This document shows positions 42,294-51,434 of a stretch of 64,000 nucleotides of DNA, piece after piece (position 1 is the first letter of the stretch; every line of letters begins with the position of its first letter). Both the position numbers and the translations under genes were made by a program. The stretch is from assembly GCA_035293765.1 (NCBI GenBank), contig DATGMF010000091.1, positions 71,134 through 135,133 of the forward strand. Direction: 5' to 3'. Source of the stretch: DASRHT01 sp035293765. Its GTDB lineage: Bacteria > Chloroflexota > Ktedonobacteria > Ktedonobacterales > Ktedonobacteraceae. Below the pieces are notes generated by a model. The model was not told the origin of the DNA. It did no database searches and was given only the letters and a program-made list of their open reading frames with translations.

Positions 42294-43982
42294 CTAGGGC
42301 TCTTCGATCCAGCCGTGCTCCTCGCGGAAGTTCAGCCCTTGTTTTTGAGCTTCCTCTCCCGTTAGATAAGGGAGAAGATGACCAATCAGGGGCTGATTGT
42401 TTTTGTAACGCTGGAAGTTCTCCCAGGCCCGTTCCTGCATCAGACGCATGGCGACAATAGGATCTCCCAGCTTGTCTTCCAGCATTGCCTGGATGCGTAG
42501 CGCCTGATCTCTTTCCCGAGCCGATTGACGCTGCTGACCGAGCAGGCGTGACACGGCGAACAGGTCGTACTCTGCAATCAGATCCAGGTGTTCGCCTTGC
42601 AGCATCAGGCGCAATCCATGCGCCAGGTTGGGATCGAGCGTAGCAACGTTCATCTCGGCGTCGTCGCGCATGCCACGGTTATTGAGATTGGCTGAGCCGA
42701 CGGTCGTCCAGATATCGTCTACAATGCCCACTTTGGCATGCACGTAGATGGGCCGGTGATGCTGTTTGCCATTCTCCTCAGTGCAGGTTGCCAGGGTGAA
42801 TGCATGAAACCGTCCTTCTGCTACCGCCTGCGGAGCTTCTGTACGCAGACGCATCAGCGCTGCATCGGTGAAGGCGCGCCCAACGTTGGGATGATCAGGC
42901 AGGATGATAGCCATAGAGGCGCCTTTCTTGAGGGCTGTGCTCAATTCGCGCAGGTTTAGTTCCATATCCGGGCTATCAAAGCCCGCCAGTGCAATATCGA
43001 GTCCGGTGAAGGCACGCAGCCAGAGATACTGATTCTCCAGGTAGACGAAGCGCTCGATATTATGCAGCGCATTGGCATAAAGCTGGGCTATGCCCTGAAT
43101 GCCTCCCTGAGGCGTGAAATTGTATGTGTGCTGTGGAATAGTGCGTGCAACCTGCACTATCGATGGCGATGGTAATGGAGAGGCCAGTGGATGCTCTGGC
43201 ACGACGAGATCGGCCTTCAACTCACGGCGCTGGGCGAGATCATTCCAGCGTTGGCGAAAATTCAGCTCTACATCTCCTGCTGCCGGTCCCTCGATCAGCG
43301 AGTGCGCGTCGTGCCAGGGATGGGGGCTATGCCCATCATGCGTGCGGCGCAAAAGGGAGGAGAAAAAGTGTTTGGGGGTATCCCAGCGATCAAACTCTCC
43401 TCCCTTCTCGATCAACGGGTCAACGCCGCCCACGAAGGCATGCGTGCCATCCACAACTGAGATTTTCTGATGTAGCGATTCGGCTGGGTGATGGAGGATA
43501 CCATGCGAGCTATCATCGAGCAGACAGGTAACGCCAGCTTTTGTGAGCTGATCACGAGCTGCCTGCGGATCATAGTGCGAGAATAGCTCCGGCGAGGCCC
43601 AGAGCAACACTTTTACCTCCACTCCTTTGCTCACTGCATATCCCAGCACCGCCTGTACCGAGAGCGGATGGGTACGCCAGAACGCGATATCAGCCTCCGA
43701 AAGCCCTTCTTCACGTAAATGCTCTAACAGTGCCTGCTGTTCAGGGCTGCCGTCTGGTCCTGCCGCGCGATCTGATCCACGTACAAGCTCCATGCCAGGC
43801 GTAATGCCCCAGTTAGCGAGATAAATGTATTTGCTGGCTTTCATAAAATGGAGGCACATCATAAGCATTGCAGTGCGGCCATCTACCAGATAGGCGACGC
43901 GTGAATCGGTGCGTACCGGCGTGTCGCCAGAGGCCCACCACTGTTGTTGTAATCGTTCTTCAGATATTCTAGGCATATGCAT
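42294..43982 (-). CDS. Phospholipase D-type phosphatidyltransferase/hydrolase
   Basis: 562 residues. Two HKD motifs: HQKISVVDGTHAFVGGVDP (about 177) and HAKVGIVDDIWTTVGSANLNNRG (about 415). The layout is like cardiolipin synthase or secreted PLDs but there is no signal peptide or membrane helix, so the enzyme is probably cytoplasmic or peripheral. It would cleave or exchange the headgroup of phospholipids. ATG at 43982 or 43976, with AAGGAA upstream. Its stop codon is formed by the conserved end of the adjacent 99-bp repeat. Confidence 0.87.
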   Translation of the reverse strand: MHMPRISEERLQQQWWASGDTPVRTDSRVAYLVDGRTAMLMMCLHFMKASKYIYLANWGITPGMELVRGSDRAAGPDGSPEQQALLEHLREEGLSEADIAFWRTHPLSVQAVLGYAVSKGVEVKVLLWASPELFSHYDPQAARDQLTKAGVTCLLDDSSHGILHHPAESLHQKISVVDGTHAFVGGVDPLIEKGGEFDRWDTPKHFFSSLLRRTHDGHSPHPWHDAHSLIEGPAAGDVELNFRQRWNDLAQRRELKADLVVPEHPLASPLPSPSIVQVARTIPQHTYNFTPQGGIQGIAQLYANALHNIERFVYLENQYLWLRAFTGLDIALAGFDSPDMELNLRELSTALKKGASMAIILPDHPNVGRAFTDAALMRLRTEAPQAVAEGRFHAFTLATCTEENGKQHHRPIYVHAKVGIVDDIWTTVGSANLNNRGMRDDAEMNVATLDPNLAHGLRLMLQGEHLDLIAEYDLFAVSRLLGQQRQSARERDQALRIQAMLEDKLGDPIVAMRLMQERAWENFQRYKNNQPLIGHLLPYLTGEEAQKQGLNFREEHGWIEEP

Positions 43983-44182
43983 CGTTTCCTTCCTGTGCGT
44001 AGCTGTATTCCTTCCTAACTATAGTACTTTTTATGTTCTGGTACGGTAACATAATATTTCTGTTATCCTTACTTTCTCTCGCGAACTGTTGTAAGATATC
44101 TTTGTAGCAGTACTATTCGATGTATGGCGAGAGGGTCTTGCTAAAAGTTTAATAGCGTCCGAATAGGAGGAAGTCGCTAGCT

Positions 44183-45130
44183 ATGACGTTTTACGCTCTC
44201 CTCACGAAGGAACTGCGGCTGCGTTTCCGGCGGGAACGTGCTTTCTGGGTGATTGTGGCCTATCTGCTGGCGATGAGCCTGCTGGGATGGGTCACGCTGA
44301 GTGGTTATAGCAACTCCGGCGCTTATAATGGCGGCGATGATTTGAGCGGCGTTGGGCGCAACCTTTACTATATGCTTTCGGTGGTGCAACTTTTCCTGGT
44401 AATCTTTGTCACCCCCTCTTTTACCGCGACTGCTATTAATGGCGAGAAGGAGCGACAGACCTTCGATGTGTTGCTGTGCTCGCGCCTCTCAGCCTTTTCA
44501 CTGATTGCCGGCAAGCTATGCGCAGGTCTGGTAAACGCTATGTTGCTGATAGTTGCCTCGCTGCCCCTCTTTAGCCTCGTCTTCTTCTTCGGTGGCATCT
44601 CGCCTGTCCAGATACTACTGGCCTTCTGGATCTATCTTGTGACTGCGCTAATTTTGAGCGCGCTGGGTGTGTTCTGCTCGATCATTGTGAAGCGTCCGGC
44701 GACCTCTACGGCTATCGTGTATGGAATCGGCCTGCTCTGGGTCTTTGCGCCTGTCATGACATCTCCCATTATTGCCAATATGCTCAACGGATTATTTATG
44801 GCCTATCCCAGTCGTCCCCAGATTACGTTTATCTGGAACCCGCTGATCGCCCTTACCAGCACCTATCCAGGCGGTCAACTGGCGATCCCTGGCGTGCTAA
44901 GCGGTAGATTTCTGGACTATGGTCTTGTACTGGGTAGCCCTCCGTACATATTGGGGACCTTACACGTTGCTCCCTGGCTGGCCTATAGCATATTAAGCCT
45001 GTTCACAACTTTACTGCTCGTACTGTTGAGTCTGCTGCTCGTCAGATCGACAACGCTCGCACGACCGCTTATGCGACTGAAAGGGTTGGTGGGGCTGCCA
45101 AAGGTTGATGCGGGGAAGACGGCGAATTGA
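44183..45130 (+). CDS. ABC-2 type transporter permease without neighbouring ATPase
   Basis: 315 residues. Six to seven helices, including the characteristic LFLVIFVTPSFTATAINGEKERQTFDVLLCSRLS after the second helix, typical of ABC-2 exporter permeases. ATG follows AGGAGGAAG. The ATP-binding subunit that usually precedes such genes is absent on either side. It may use an ATPase coded elsewhere. Confidence 0.82.
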   Translation: MTFYALLTKELRLRFRRERAFWVIVAYLLAMSLLGWVTLSGYSNSGAYNGGDDLSGVGRNLYYMLSVVQLFLVIFVTPSFTATAINGEKERQTFDVLLCSRLSAFSLIAGKLCAGLVNAMLLIVASLPLFSLVFFFGGISPVQILLAFWIYLVTALILSALGVFCSIIVKRPATSTAIVYGIGLLWVFAPVMTSPIIANMLNGLFMAYPSRPQITFIWNPLIALTSTYPGGQLAIPGVLSGRFLDYGLVLGSPPYILGTLHVAPWLAYSILSLFTTLLLVLLSLLLVRSTTLARPLMRLKGLVGLPKVDAGKTAN

Positions 45131-45147
45131 TGTTATTCCTCTGTGAA

Positions 45148-45174
45148 GGGCAGGGGCAGGGCTTGCCCCTGCCC
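45148..45174 (+). terminator. GC-rich hairpin terminator
   Basis: Perfect 11-bp stem gggcaggggca / tgcccctgccc with 5-nt loop, followed by ttattgg. Confidence 0.7.
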
Positions 45175-45297
45175 TTATTGGCTCACCCTCCTGTTTGGTA
45201 GTAGCTTATAGTGCTACCCACACTTTGGCTACCATATTACCTACGGTATTTCCTTCACCAGAGGCTCTATCCCTTCCCTTTGCACTTGATTGTATTG

Positions 45298-46704
45298 TTA
45301 TTCGCTGGCTGTAGTAGTTGTTACTGGTGCGCTGACTGCGGGGCCGATCCAGATAGTCTGGATGTTGACGAACTCGCGAATGCCGAATGCGGAGAGTTCG
45401 CGTCCGTAGCCGCTGTGTTTGACGCCGCCAAATGGTAGACGCGGGTCTGAAGCGGTCATACCGTTTATGAAGACGCTGCCGCTCTCCAGATGGCAGGCGA
45501 TCTGACGGGCGCGGTCAATGTTGCGCGTCCACAGATTGCCACCCAGGCCGAATTTGGAGTCGTTCGCCAGTTCGATGGTGTGCTCAGTGTCACGCGCGCG
45601 AATGATAGCTGCTGCCGGGCCGAAGGTTTCTTCGCGGAACATCGGCATCTCAGGAGTGACATCGGCGACGATTGTTGGCTCGTAGTAGTAGCCCTTCCCT
45701 GGCCCGAATTTGCCGCCCAGCAAGAGGCGCGCCCCCTGTTGGAGGGTCTCCTGGACCTGCCGGTGCAGCGTTTCTCGTAGATCGCTGCGCGCCATCGGCC
45801 CGATCTGGGTCGCGCGGTCAAGCGGGTCACCCATGCGCAACTTCGCCGTCTCTGCAACGAATTTCTGCTCAAAAGCATCGGCTACCGGCTCAACGACGAT
45901 AAAACGCTTGGCGCAAATGCAGCTCTGTCCCGTGTTCTGGAAGCGGGCGCGTACCGCCATCTGCGCAGCTCCATCAAGATCGGCGTCCTCCAGCACGATA
46001 AATGCATCGGAGCCTCCAAGCTCCAGGACATGCTTTTTCAAATGATGCCCACTATTTCCTGCGACTGAAATACCTGCCTCCTCGCTTCCCGTGAGCGTCA
46101 CAGCGGCTACGCGCGGATCGGCGATGAGCGGAGCCGTCTGCGCGCCTGGCACCAGGACCGTTCTAAACGCTCCCTCCGGCAAGCCGCAGCCGCGGAAGAT
46201 GCGCTCAATGTCCAGAGCGACGCGCGAGACGTTAGAGGCATGCTTGAGGATGGCAACGTTGCCGGCCATGAGGGCGGGCGCGGCGAAGCGAAATACCTGC
46301 CAATAGGGGAAGTTCCAGGGCATGAGCGCAAGTACCACTCCTAGCGGCTGAAACGCAACGTAGCTCTCGGTCGCATTGGTCTTGACGTGTTCATCCGCGA
46401 GAAACTTTTCCGCGTTTGCAGCATAAAAATCGCAGTTCCATGCACACTTTTCAATTTCAGCTTCCGCTTCCACGATGGGCTTGCCCATTTCAAGCGTGGC
46501 GGCACGCGCCAACTCTTCCTTGCGGTCGCGCAGGTAGCGAGCTATGCCATGCAGCAGCGCGCTCCGTTCCGCGAAGCTGGTCTTGCGCCAACTCAGTCGG
46601 GCCTGATACACCTGTTCAAGCGCGTTATTGATCTGGGTCTGGTTAAAGAGTTCAAAAGTCTCAAGAACCTCCCCGGTGGCTGGATTAATCGATTGAATGC
46701 TCAT
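45298..46704 (-). CDS. NAD(P)-dependent aldehyde dehydrogenase (succinate-semialdehyde type)
   Basis: 468 residues. Catalytic Cys in NTGQSCICAKRFIV, general base Glu in LELGGSDAFIVLED, substrate channel MPWNFPYWQVFRFAAPALMAGN and the ending LPFGGVKHSGYGRELS. The MPWNFP and short N-terminus match the SSADH/GabD subgroup (Sad/YneI type), which oxidises succinate semialdehyde to succinate in GABA or polyamine breakdown. Single gene. Confidence 0.88.
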   Translation of the reverse strand: MSIQSINPATGEVLETFELFNQTQINNALEQVYQARLSWRKTSFAERSALLHGIARYLRDRKEELARAATLEMGKPIVEAEAEIEKCAWNCDFYAANAEKFLADEHVKTNATESYVAFQPLGVVLALMPWNFPYWQVFRFAAPALMAGNVAILKHASNVSRVALDIERIFRGCGLPEGAFRTVLVPGAQTAPLIADPRVAAVTLTGSEEAGISVAGNSGHHLKKHVLELGGSDAFIVLEDADLDGAAQMAVRARFQNTGQSCICAKRFIVVEPVADAFEQKFVAETAKLRMGDPLDRATQIGPMARSDLRETLHRQVQETLQQGARLLLGGKFGPGKGYYYEPTIVADVTPEMPMFREETFGPAAAIIRARDTEHTIELANDSKFGLGGNLWTRNIDRARQIACHLESGSVFINGMTASDPRLPFGGVKHSGYGRELSAFGIREFVNIQTIWIGPAVSAPVTTTTASE

Positions 46705-46956
46705 ATCAAATCCTCCTCTCGCTCATTCTACCGCCCAGGATTCCCCTCTCGCAAGCGCCAGTTCTGACAGATGAAGGGGCAGATCTTTTGGGCAGTACAG
46801 GCGTTAAAGCGGACGCGATCAATCTCGTCGCCCCGGGGCAATAGTTGCCACGGGGACATTACCGGCATAATTTGTGATTGTGCATCAATAATCCTTTTAT
46901 TCTTCCTGTACACTGAAAGTAAATGTCACTAAGTTACGTCAGGGGGTACTCGGCCC

Positions 46957-48123
46957 ATGTATACTGCTGAGCGACAAAGAACGCAACCATATCTACAACG
47001 GGTTGCAGGTCCGCTTTATGAGCAATGGTACCTGTTGCACCATCGCATCGTGCGAGTGGTAACAAATCATCCCGTTGTTGCCGATCATGTCCGGTCCTAT
47101 CTCTACTATGCTGAAATTTTAGCCGAATATACCTATGAGGAGGCGGTACGACTGCCTGTTAGCATACCCGAGCGTGTACTCCGGCAGGTGGGTCAGCGCG
47201 CATATCGATCTGTGGCGCTAACCTGCTATCTCTTTGAAACCGGCGCCGCTGAGTCGTTTCCTCCCGCGGTGGTCCCACCGCGACCGGAAGAGAGCGTCTG
47301 GGATGAGATCGGGGGGGTAACGGGACCAAAACGGGCTCGCTGGCAAACAGAGCAGTGGCGTTTTCGCGAATATCAAGCCTATCCTGGCGTGACAAGCCGC
47401 GTATATTCACTCCTGAATAAGGAAGACCTTTATGGTACTGTCTATATAGAAGATGTGTCTCAGTGTGCTCCCTGGTTTTTGATGCGCTTCGTTTTCTACA
47501 TGGTGCTGGGGGCAATGATCTCTTACAGCGGGTATGAAGCGGTGCATGCCGGGGCGGTTGCTCAGGATGGAACTGCGGCTATGCTGGTTGGCTCTCCTAC
47601 CAGTGGCAAGACGACACTTGTGCTTGCTTGCTTGCATCTCGGTATGCAGTATCTGGCGGACGATGTGCTTTTCCTGGCAGAAGATGATGGGCTGATTCGT
47701 GTCTACGCTTTCCCCGAAGATATTGGCGTACGTAGTGGCACCGTCGATCTATTGGGCCAGCATGAATTTATGCGTGGCCTGACAGCAGATGTGCGCGAAA
47801 AGCGTTATGTCTATGCACAGCAGCATTTTCGCCAGCAGGTCATTGATGCCGCTCCCGTCGCTCTGCTTCTCTTCATCCATGCCGAGGCTCGTGCCGCCGC
47901 TTTCCGAGCTGAGCAGCTTCCGCCATCGCAGGTGGTCTCGCTGCTGCTCCAGGAATATATCTCGCAGCAGGAGGCTCAAGGTCGTCCCGTGGATAAAATC
48001 TTTGCGCTCTTCAACGAACTGGCACTACAGGCTCCAGCCTACCGTCTCTGGCTCACGCCGGATACCGGCCTGAATGCGCTCCAGGTGCGCGCATTGTTGA
48101 TGCAAGCAAAGGAACGTGGCTAG
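46957..48123 (+). CDS. HPr-kinase-like P-loop kinase (copy 1), peptide-modification cluster
   Basis: 388 residues. The N-terminal ~190 residues have no known motif. From about 195 a HprK-like domain: HAGAVAQDGTAAMLVGSPTSGKTTLVLACL (Walker A near 212-219), then YLADDVLFLAED (acidic catalytic pair near 235) and IGVRSG. HprK relatives in lasso clusters (paeninodin type) phosphorylate a Ser or Thr of the modified peptide. It faces the minus-strand peptide operon and is separated from it only by repeat copy D. A likely second kinase for the same product, with low similarity to the copy at 50072. Confidence 0.78.
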   Translation: MYTAERQRTQPYLQRVAGPLYEQWYLLHHRIVRVVTNHPVVADHVRSYLYYAEILAEYTYEEAVRLPVSIPERVLRQVGQRAYRSVALTCYLFETGAAESFPPAVVPPRPEESVWDEIGGVTGPKRARWQTEQWRFREYQAYPGVTSRVYSLLNKEDLYGTVYIEDVSQCAPWFLMRFVFYMVLGAMISYSGYEAVHAGAVAQDGTAAMLVGSPTSGKTTLVLACLHLGMQYLADDVLFLAEDDGLIRVYAFPEDIGVRSGTVDLLGQHEFMRGLTADVREKRYVYAQQHFRQQVIDAAPVALLLFIHAEARAAAFRAEQLPPSQVVSLLLQEYISQQEAQGRPVDKIFALFNELALQAPAYRLWLTPDTGLNALQVRALLMQAKERG

Positions 48124-48222
48124 TTTCAATCCCTTTGGCGGGTCGAGAGAACTATCGGCTCTCGGCATATCCTTTGAAGGGGAGTATAAGCATCACACCC
48201 GAAGATGTCAGGCGGAAATGTG
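48124..48222 (+). repeat. 99-bp interspersed repeat, copy D
   Basis: Occupies the entire gap between two convergent genes: it begins at the base after the stop of the HprK-like gene and ends at the base before the stop codon (tta) of the ABC exporter gene. The stems are changed but kept: ccctt/aaggg and cgagag/ctctcg. The 3' part cgaagatgtcaggcggaaat then gtg is nearly identical to copy C. Confidence 0.85.
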
Positions 48223-50067
48223 TTAGACGCGACCGTAGCTGTTGTAGAGCTGCCAGTAGGCCCCGCGATTAGCCAACAGCTCATCATGCGTCCCCTGTTC
48301 AGCAATTTGCCCATTGTCGATAATGACGATCCGGTCGGCGTCGCGAATGGTGCTGAGGCGGTGAGCGATGATAAAGGTAGTACGTCCCCTGGTGAGCCGC
48401 TTCAGCGCCTGCTGGATCAGCGCCTCCGATTCGTTGTCGAGCGCGGACGATGGCTCATCCATGATTAATATGCGCGGCTGGCGCAGGAACATGCGAGCAA
48501 TAGTGAGGCGCTGGCGCTGCCCATTGGAGAGACTTTGCCCACGCTCCCTTAACACAGTTTTAAAACCAAGCGGTTGCTGCTTGATGAAATTGAGGATATT
48601 GGCGTTGCGCGCGGCCTCTTCCATTTCTGGATAGGATACTTTGCGCTGTAAGCCAAAGGTCAGATTTTCTTCAATCGTACCGCTAAAGAGCGCATCGTCC
48701 TGCAAGATAACGCCGAATTGACGACGTAGGGCCTCGATTTTGAGGTCGCGCAGATCATAGCCATCAATGCTGATGGTCCCCTGATTGGGCAGGTAGAAAC
48801 GCATCAGCAGGTTGGCAATGGTTGTTTTGCCTGCTCCACTTCGTCCGACCAGCGCGATGGTAGTGCCTGAAGGGACATCTAAAGTGATGTTGCGCAAGAC
48901 TTCGATCCCAGGAACATACGAGAAATGCACATTGTTCATGATGATATGTCCCTGAATTCTCCTCAGCTCAATTCCCTGCTCCGCGCCGCTCTCTTCCGGC
49001 TGATCGAGAATCTCAAACAGCCTGTCGATGGCGACCGCCGCTGTCTGGATCTGCTGATTGATGCTGTTGAGAGCGGAGACCGGACCGATGAGTTCGCGCA
49101 GGATGAGTATAAACGCTGCCAGTTGGCCGGCAGTGATGACATTGCTGAGGACGAGATAGCCACCGGCGCTGAGCATGATCAGGGTGGCAATTGCCTGGAT
49201 GATGCCAATAATAAAATTGGTCCTGGAAAGTAAAATGGTGCGCTGGAATGAGAGTCGGTTGGTCTGGATCACGAGCTTTTTAATGAAGCGCCCGAAGCGA
49301 TGCTCTGCCGCCAGCGCCTTGACGGTTTTCAGCCCGGTCAATCCTTCGTACATCGCGCCATTCATGACAGCGTAGCTCTCCAGCACCTGACGACTGATTT
49401 TGCGCACCCTGCGGTTAAAATAAAGGTTTGTCCCCAGATAGAAGGGAGCTATACTTATTATGAGCAAGGTGAGGTGCCATTCCGTCAGAAAAAGCACAAC
49501 GGTATAGATCACGACCAGGATACCAGCGACGGCTGCATCAATAACCACCTGTATGACCGTCTGTTGAACTGTGGTAACTTCATTAAGGCGGCTCAAAACC
49601 TGTCCCGTGCTGGAGAGTTTCTGGTAGAATGTGAGCGGCAGACGTAACATATGGCGATAAAAGCGGTAAACGATGGCGAGATTGGCCGAACGACTGACCG
49701 AGCCCATGACGTTGCGCGTCAGAAAGCGTAGAGCCTCCTCTAAAATGAGTACGCCAAGCAGGATTGCCAGCAGCACAAAGAACAGCGGGAGATCATGCTC
49801 GCGAAAAACCTCATCAAGCAGCAGGCGGAAAATATAGGGCTGTGGCAATGCTGTGAGCCCCAGGGCAACAGTCAAGCCAAACCCCAGGGCTATGCGCCAT
49901 TTAAACGGCGTGATAAATTGGCCGAATTGTTGCAAATCGCGCCAGTGCAGCTTTTTCTCATCAGCTCTGAGCTTTTCCTCCAGAATTTGCGCATCGATGT
50001 TGCTGCTTTGATCACTATAGATCAGCCGCTGTGCGGGCTGACTATTCGTTGGTGCTGCCTTTGCCAT
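48223..50067 (-). CDS. ABC exporter (fused permease and ATPase), peptide cluster
   Basis: 614 residues from ATG 50067 (AGAGGTAA site, 5 bp after the preceding stop). Six transmembrane helices (about 50-330) and an NBD (about 370-614): VGRSGAGKTTIANLLMRFY (Walker A), VILQDDALFSG (Q-loop), LSNGQRQRLTIARMFL (signature with Asn for Gly), ILIMDEPSSALD (Walker B), IAHRLS (switch His). No C39 peptidase domain at the N-terminus, so leader removal needs another protease. As in lasso and other RiPP clusters, it probably exports the finished peptide, although a glycolipid flippase is possible. Confidence 0.85.
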   Translation of the reverse strand: MAKAAPTNSQPAQRLIYSDQSSNIDAQILEEKLRADEKKLHWRDLQQFGQFITPFKWRIALGFGLTVALGLTALPQPYIFRLLLDEVFREHDLPLFFVLLAILLGVLILEEALRFLTRNVMGSVSRSANLAIVYRFYRHMLRLPLTFYQKLSSTGQVLSRLNEVTTVQQTVIQVVIDAAVAGILVVIYTVVLFLTEWHLTLLIISIAPFYLGTNLYFNRRVRKISRQVLESYAVMNGAMYEGLTGLKTVKALAAEHRFGRFIKKLVIQTNRLSFQRTILLSRTNFIIGIIQAIATLIMLSAGGYLVLSNVITAGQLAAFILILRELIGPVSALNSINQQIQTAAVAIDRLFEILDQPEESGAEQGIELRRIQGHIIMNNVHFSYVPGIEVLRNITLDVPSGTTIALVGRSGAGKTTIANLLMRFYLPNQGTISIDGYDLRDLKIEALRRQFGVILQDDALFSGTIEENLTFGLQRKVSYPEMEEAARNANILNFIKQQPLGFKTVLRERGQSLSNGQRQRLTIARMFLRQPRILIMDEPSSALDNESEALIQQALKRLTRGRTTFIIAHRLSTIRDADRIVIIDNGQIAEQGTHDELLANRGAYWQLYNSYGRV

Positions 50068-50071
50068 CGCG

Positions 50072-51145
50072 TTACCTCTTAAAGAGAGAACATACCATCT
50101 CCGGCCCATTGGTGCTGCCATGAGCAATGTTGAGCCTGTAACCAGGAGCCTGCTCTGTCAGTATACTCAGGAGGGAAAAGAGTTGCTGATGCTCTTCCGG
50201 GTAAACGCTCCTCTTGCTGACGCACTCTTCGATCAGCGCCTGTAGAGTTTGCGCCTTGCTAAGCTCTATCAGAGTGCTCTGCGTCCCGCTAATAAGCCGG
50301 GGAAAGACCAGAGCGCGCAGCGGAACCTGTGGGCAAGCAGCTCCCTGACGTATGCGCTCGATGCGACAGTATCGTTTGTCCCGCGCATCCGCCGGGTATG
50401 CTTGCAAAAAAGAAAGCTCCTCCCACAAAGCGAGCGAACCTGAGCGGACCGCGATTTCGGGCATAATGCTATAGGCTTTTATCGTCTCTTCCGCTTGCTC
50501 GTAGCGCAGCATCACCAGATCATCGCCCAGTAATCCACAGCCGGCAATGGCGCAGCCAAGACTCAGGGTCGTCTTGCCACTACCAGATGTGCCAACGATG
50601 AGCGCCCCCTGCTGATGGTCCCAGGGCGCGCTGATGGCGGCGGCATGGCATGGTTCAAATCCGTAGGGATGGACCAGCCTGCCCAATGCCAGTAGCAAGA
50701 CATAACGGTAAAGGAATGCTGGATTGTAATCCTCAGGCGCTGCAATCTGGGTGAGCGCCTGGCGCCGGGCAACATCAATAACGCTGAGAGCCGCTGCGTT
50801 GACGCCGGGCTGCGCTGTGTAGCTCTGGTATTCGTTGTGGTCCTCAGTGCCCCTGTAATAGTGCAAATATGTGCCGGTGAGGAGCTGCGTTTTGCCCATG
50901 CGCGCACGAGCGAGGGGCAAAGGCGCAGGAAACGGCGCTTTCTCATCTGTGCAATAAATATGGTAATCGGCCTCTCCTCGTGGACGGTCGCATGCAGGAT
51001 TGCTGCCAAGTAACGCATCTACCGCCCTGAGCAATGCCGGATGGTTGACCTGGCAGCTAATGCGTATATCATGAAAAAAAAAGTTATGATGCAATACATG
51101 TTCAGGCCGATGGATGGTATTGGCACAATATGTATAATCTAGCAT
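50072..51145 (-). CDS. HPr-kinase-like P-loop kinase (copy 2), peptide-modification operon
   Basis: 357 residues. HprK-like C-terminal half: HAAAISAPWDHQQGALIVGTSGSGKTTLSLGCAIAG (Walker A near 183-190), then GCGLLGDDLVMLR with the acidic pair, and EIAVRSGSLALWEELSF. The N-terminal half is unassigned. It is in one operon with the PqqD-like protein (16 bp upstream) and the exporter (4 bp downstream). In characterised lasso clusters with this gene set, the kinase phosphorylates a side chain of the precursor; the Ser residues of the two core peptides here are possible targets. Confidence 0.82.
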   Translation of the reverse strand: MLDYTYCANTIHRPEHVLHHNFFFHDIRISCQVNHPALLRAVDALLGSNPACDRPRGEADYHIYCTDEKAPFPAPLPLARARMGKTQLLTGTYLHYYRGTEDHNEYQSYTAQPGVNAAALSVIDVARRQALTQIAAPEDYNPAFLYRYVLLLALGRLVHPYGFEPCHAAAISAPWDHQQGALIVGTSGSGKTTLSLGCAIAGCGLLGDDLVMLRYEQAEETIKAYSIMPEIAVRSGSLALWEELSFLQAYPADARDKRYCRIERIRQGAACPQVPLRALVFPRLISGTQSTLIELSKAQTLQALIEECVSKRSVYPEEHQQLFSLLSILTEQAPGYRLNIAHGSTNGPEMVCSLFKR

Positions 51146-51161
51146 TATGATAATCCTGAGC

Positions 51162-51434
51162 TTATGGAATAGCAGTGAGCGCCTCGCTTAAAAGATTGTT
51201 CTCGCGCATGTCGGCGAGCACCCGTTCGACATCTTTAGCGACCTGTTCGTATGCCGCCCCATAAGTGGAGCTGAGTGTAGCGGTAATATCCTGGACGCTA
51301 TGTTGTCCATCGAGCAGCTTCCATATCAGCGTGCCCGTTTTATTCAGGTTATAAGAGCAACCCGCCTCTGGATCGAGCAAAACAGCTTCTCCTGCGAGTT
51401 CCCGCCATAAAACTGATTTATTCCGTTGCAACAT
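51162..51434 (-). CDS. PqqD-like peptide-recognition protein (RRE)
   Basis: 90 residues from ATG 51434 (GCAGGAG site), overlapping the end of the protease gene by 17 bp. PqqD fold: LWRELAGEAVLLDPEAGCSYNLNKTGTLIWKLLDGQHSVQDITATLSSTYG. Such proteins are the leader-binding element of many RiPP systems and bind the YxxPxL-type leader in lasso systems. The matching motif YEAPRL stands in both peptides of this operon. Confidence 0.88.
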   Translation of the reverse strand: MLQRNKSVLWRELAGEAVLLDPEAGCSYNLNKTGTLIWKLLDGQHSVQDITATLSSTYGAAYEQVAKDVERVLADMRENNLLSEALTAIP

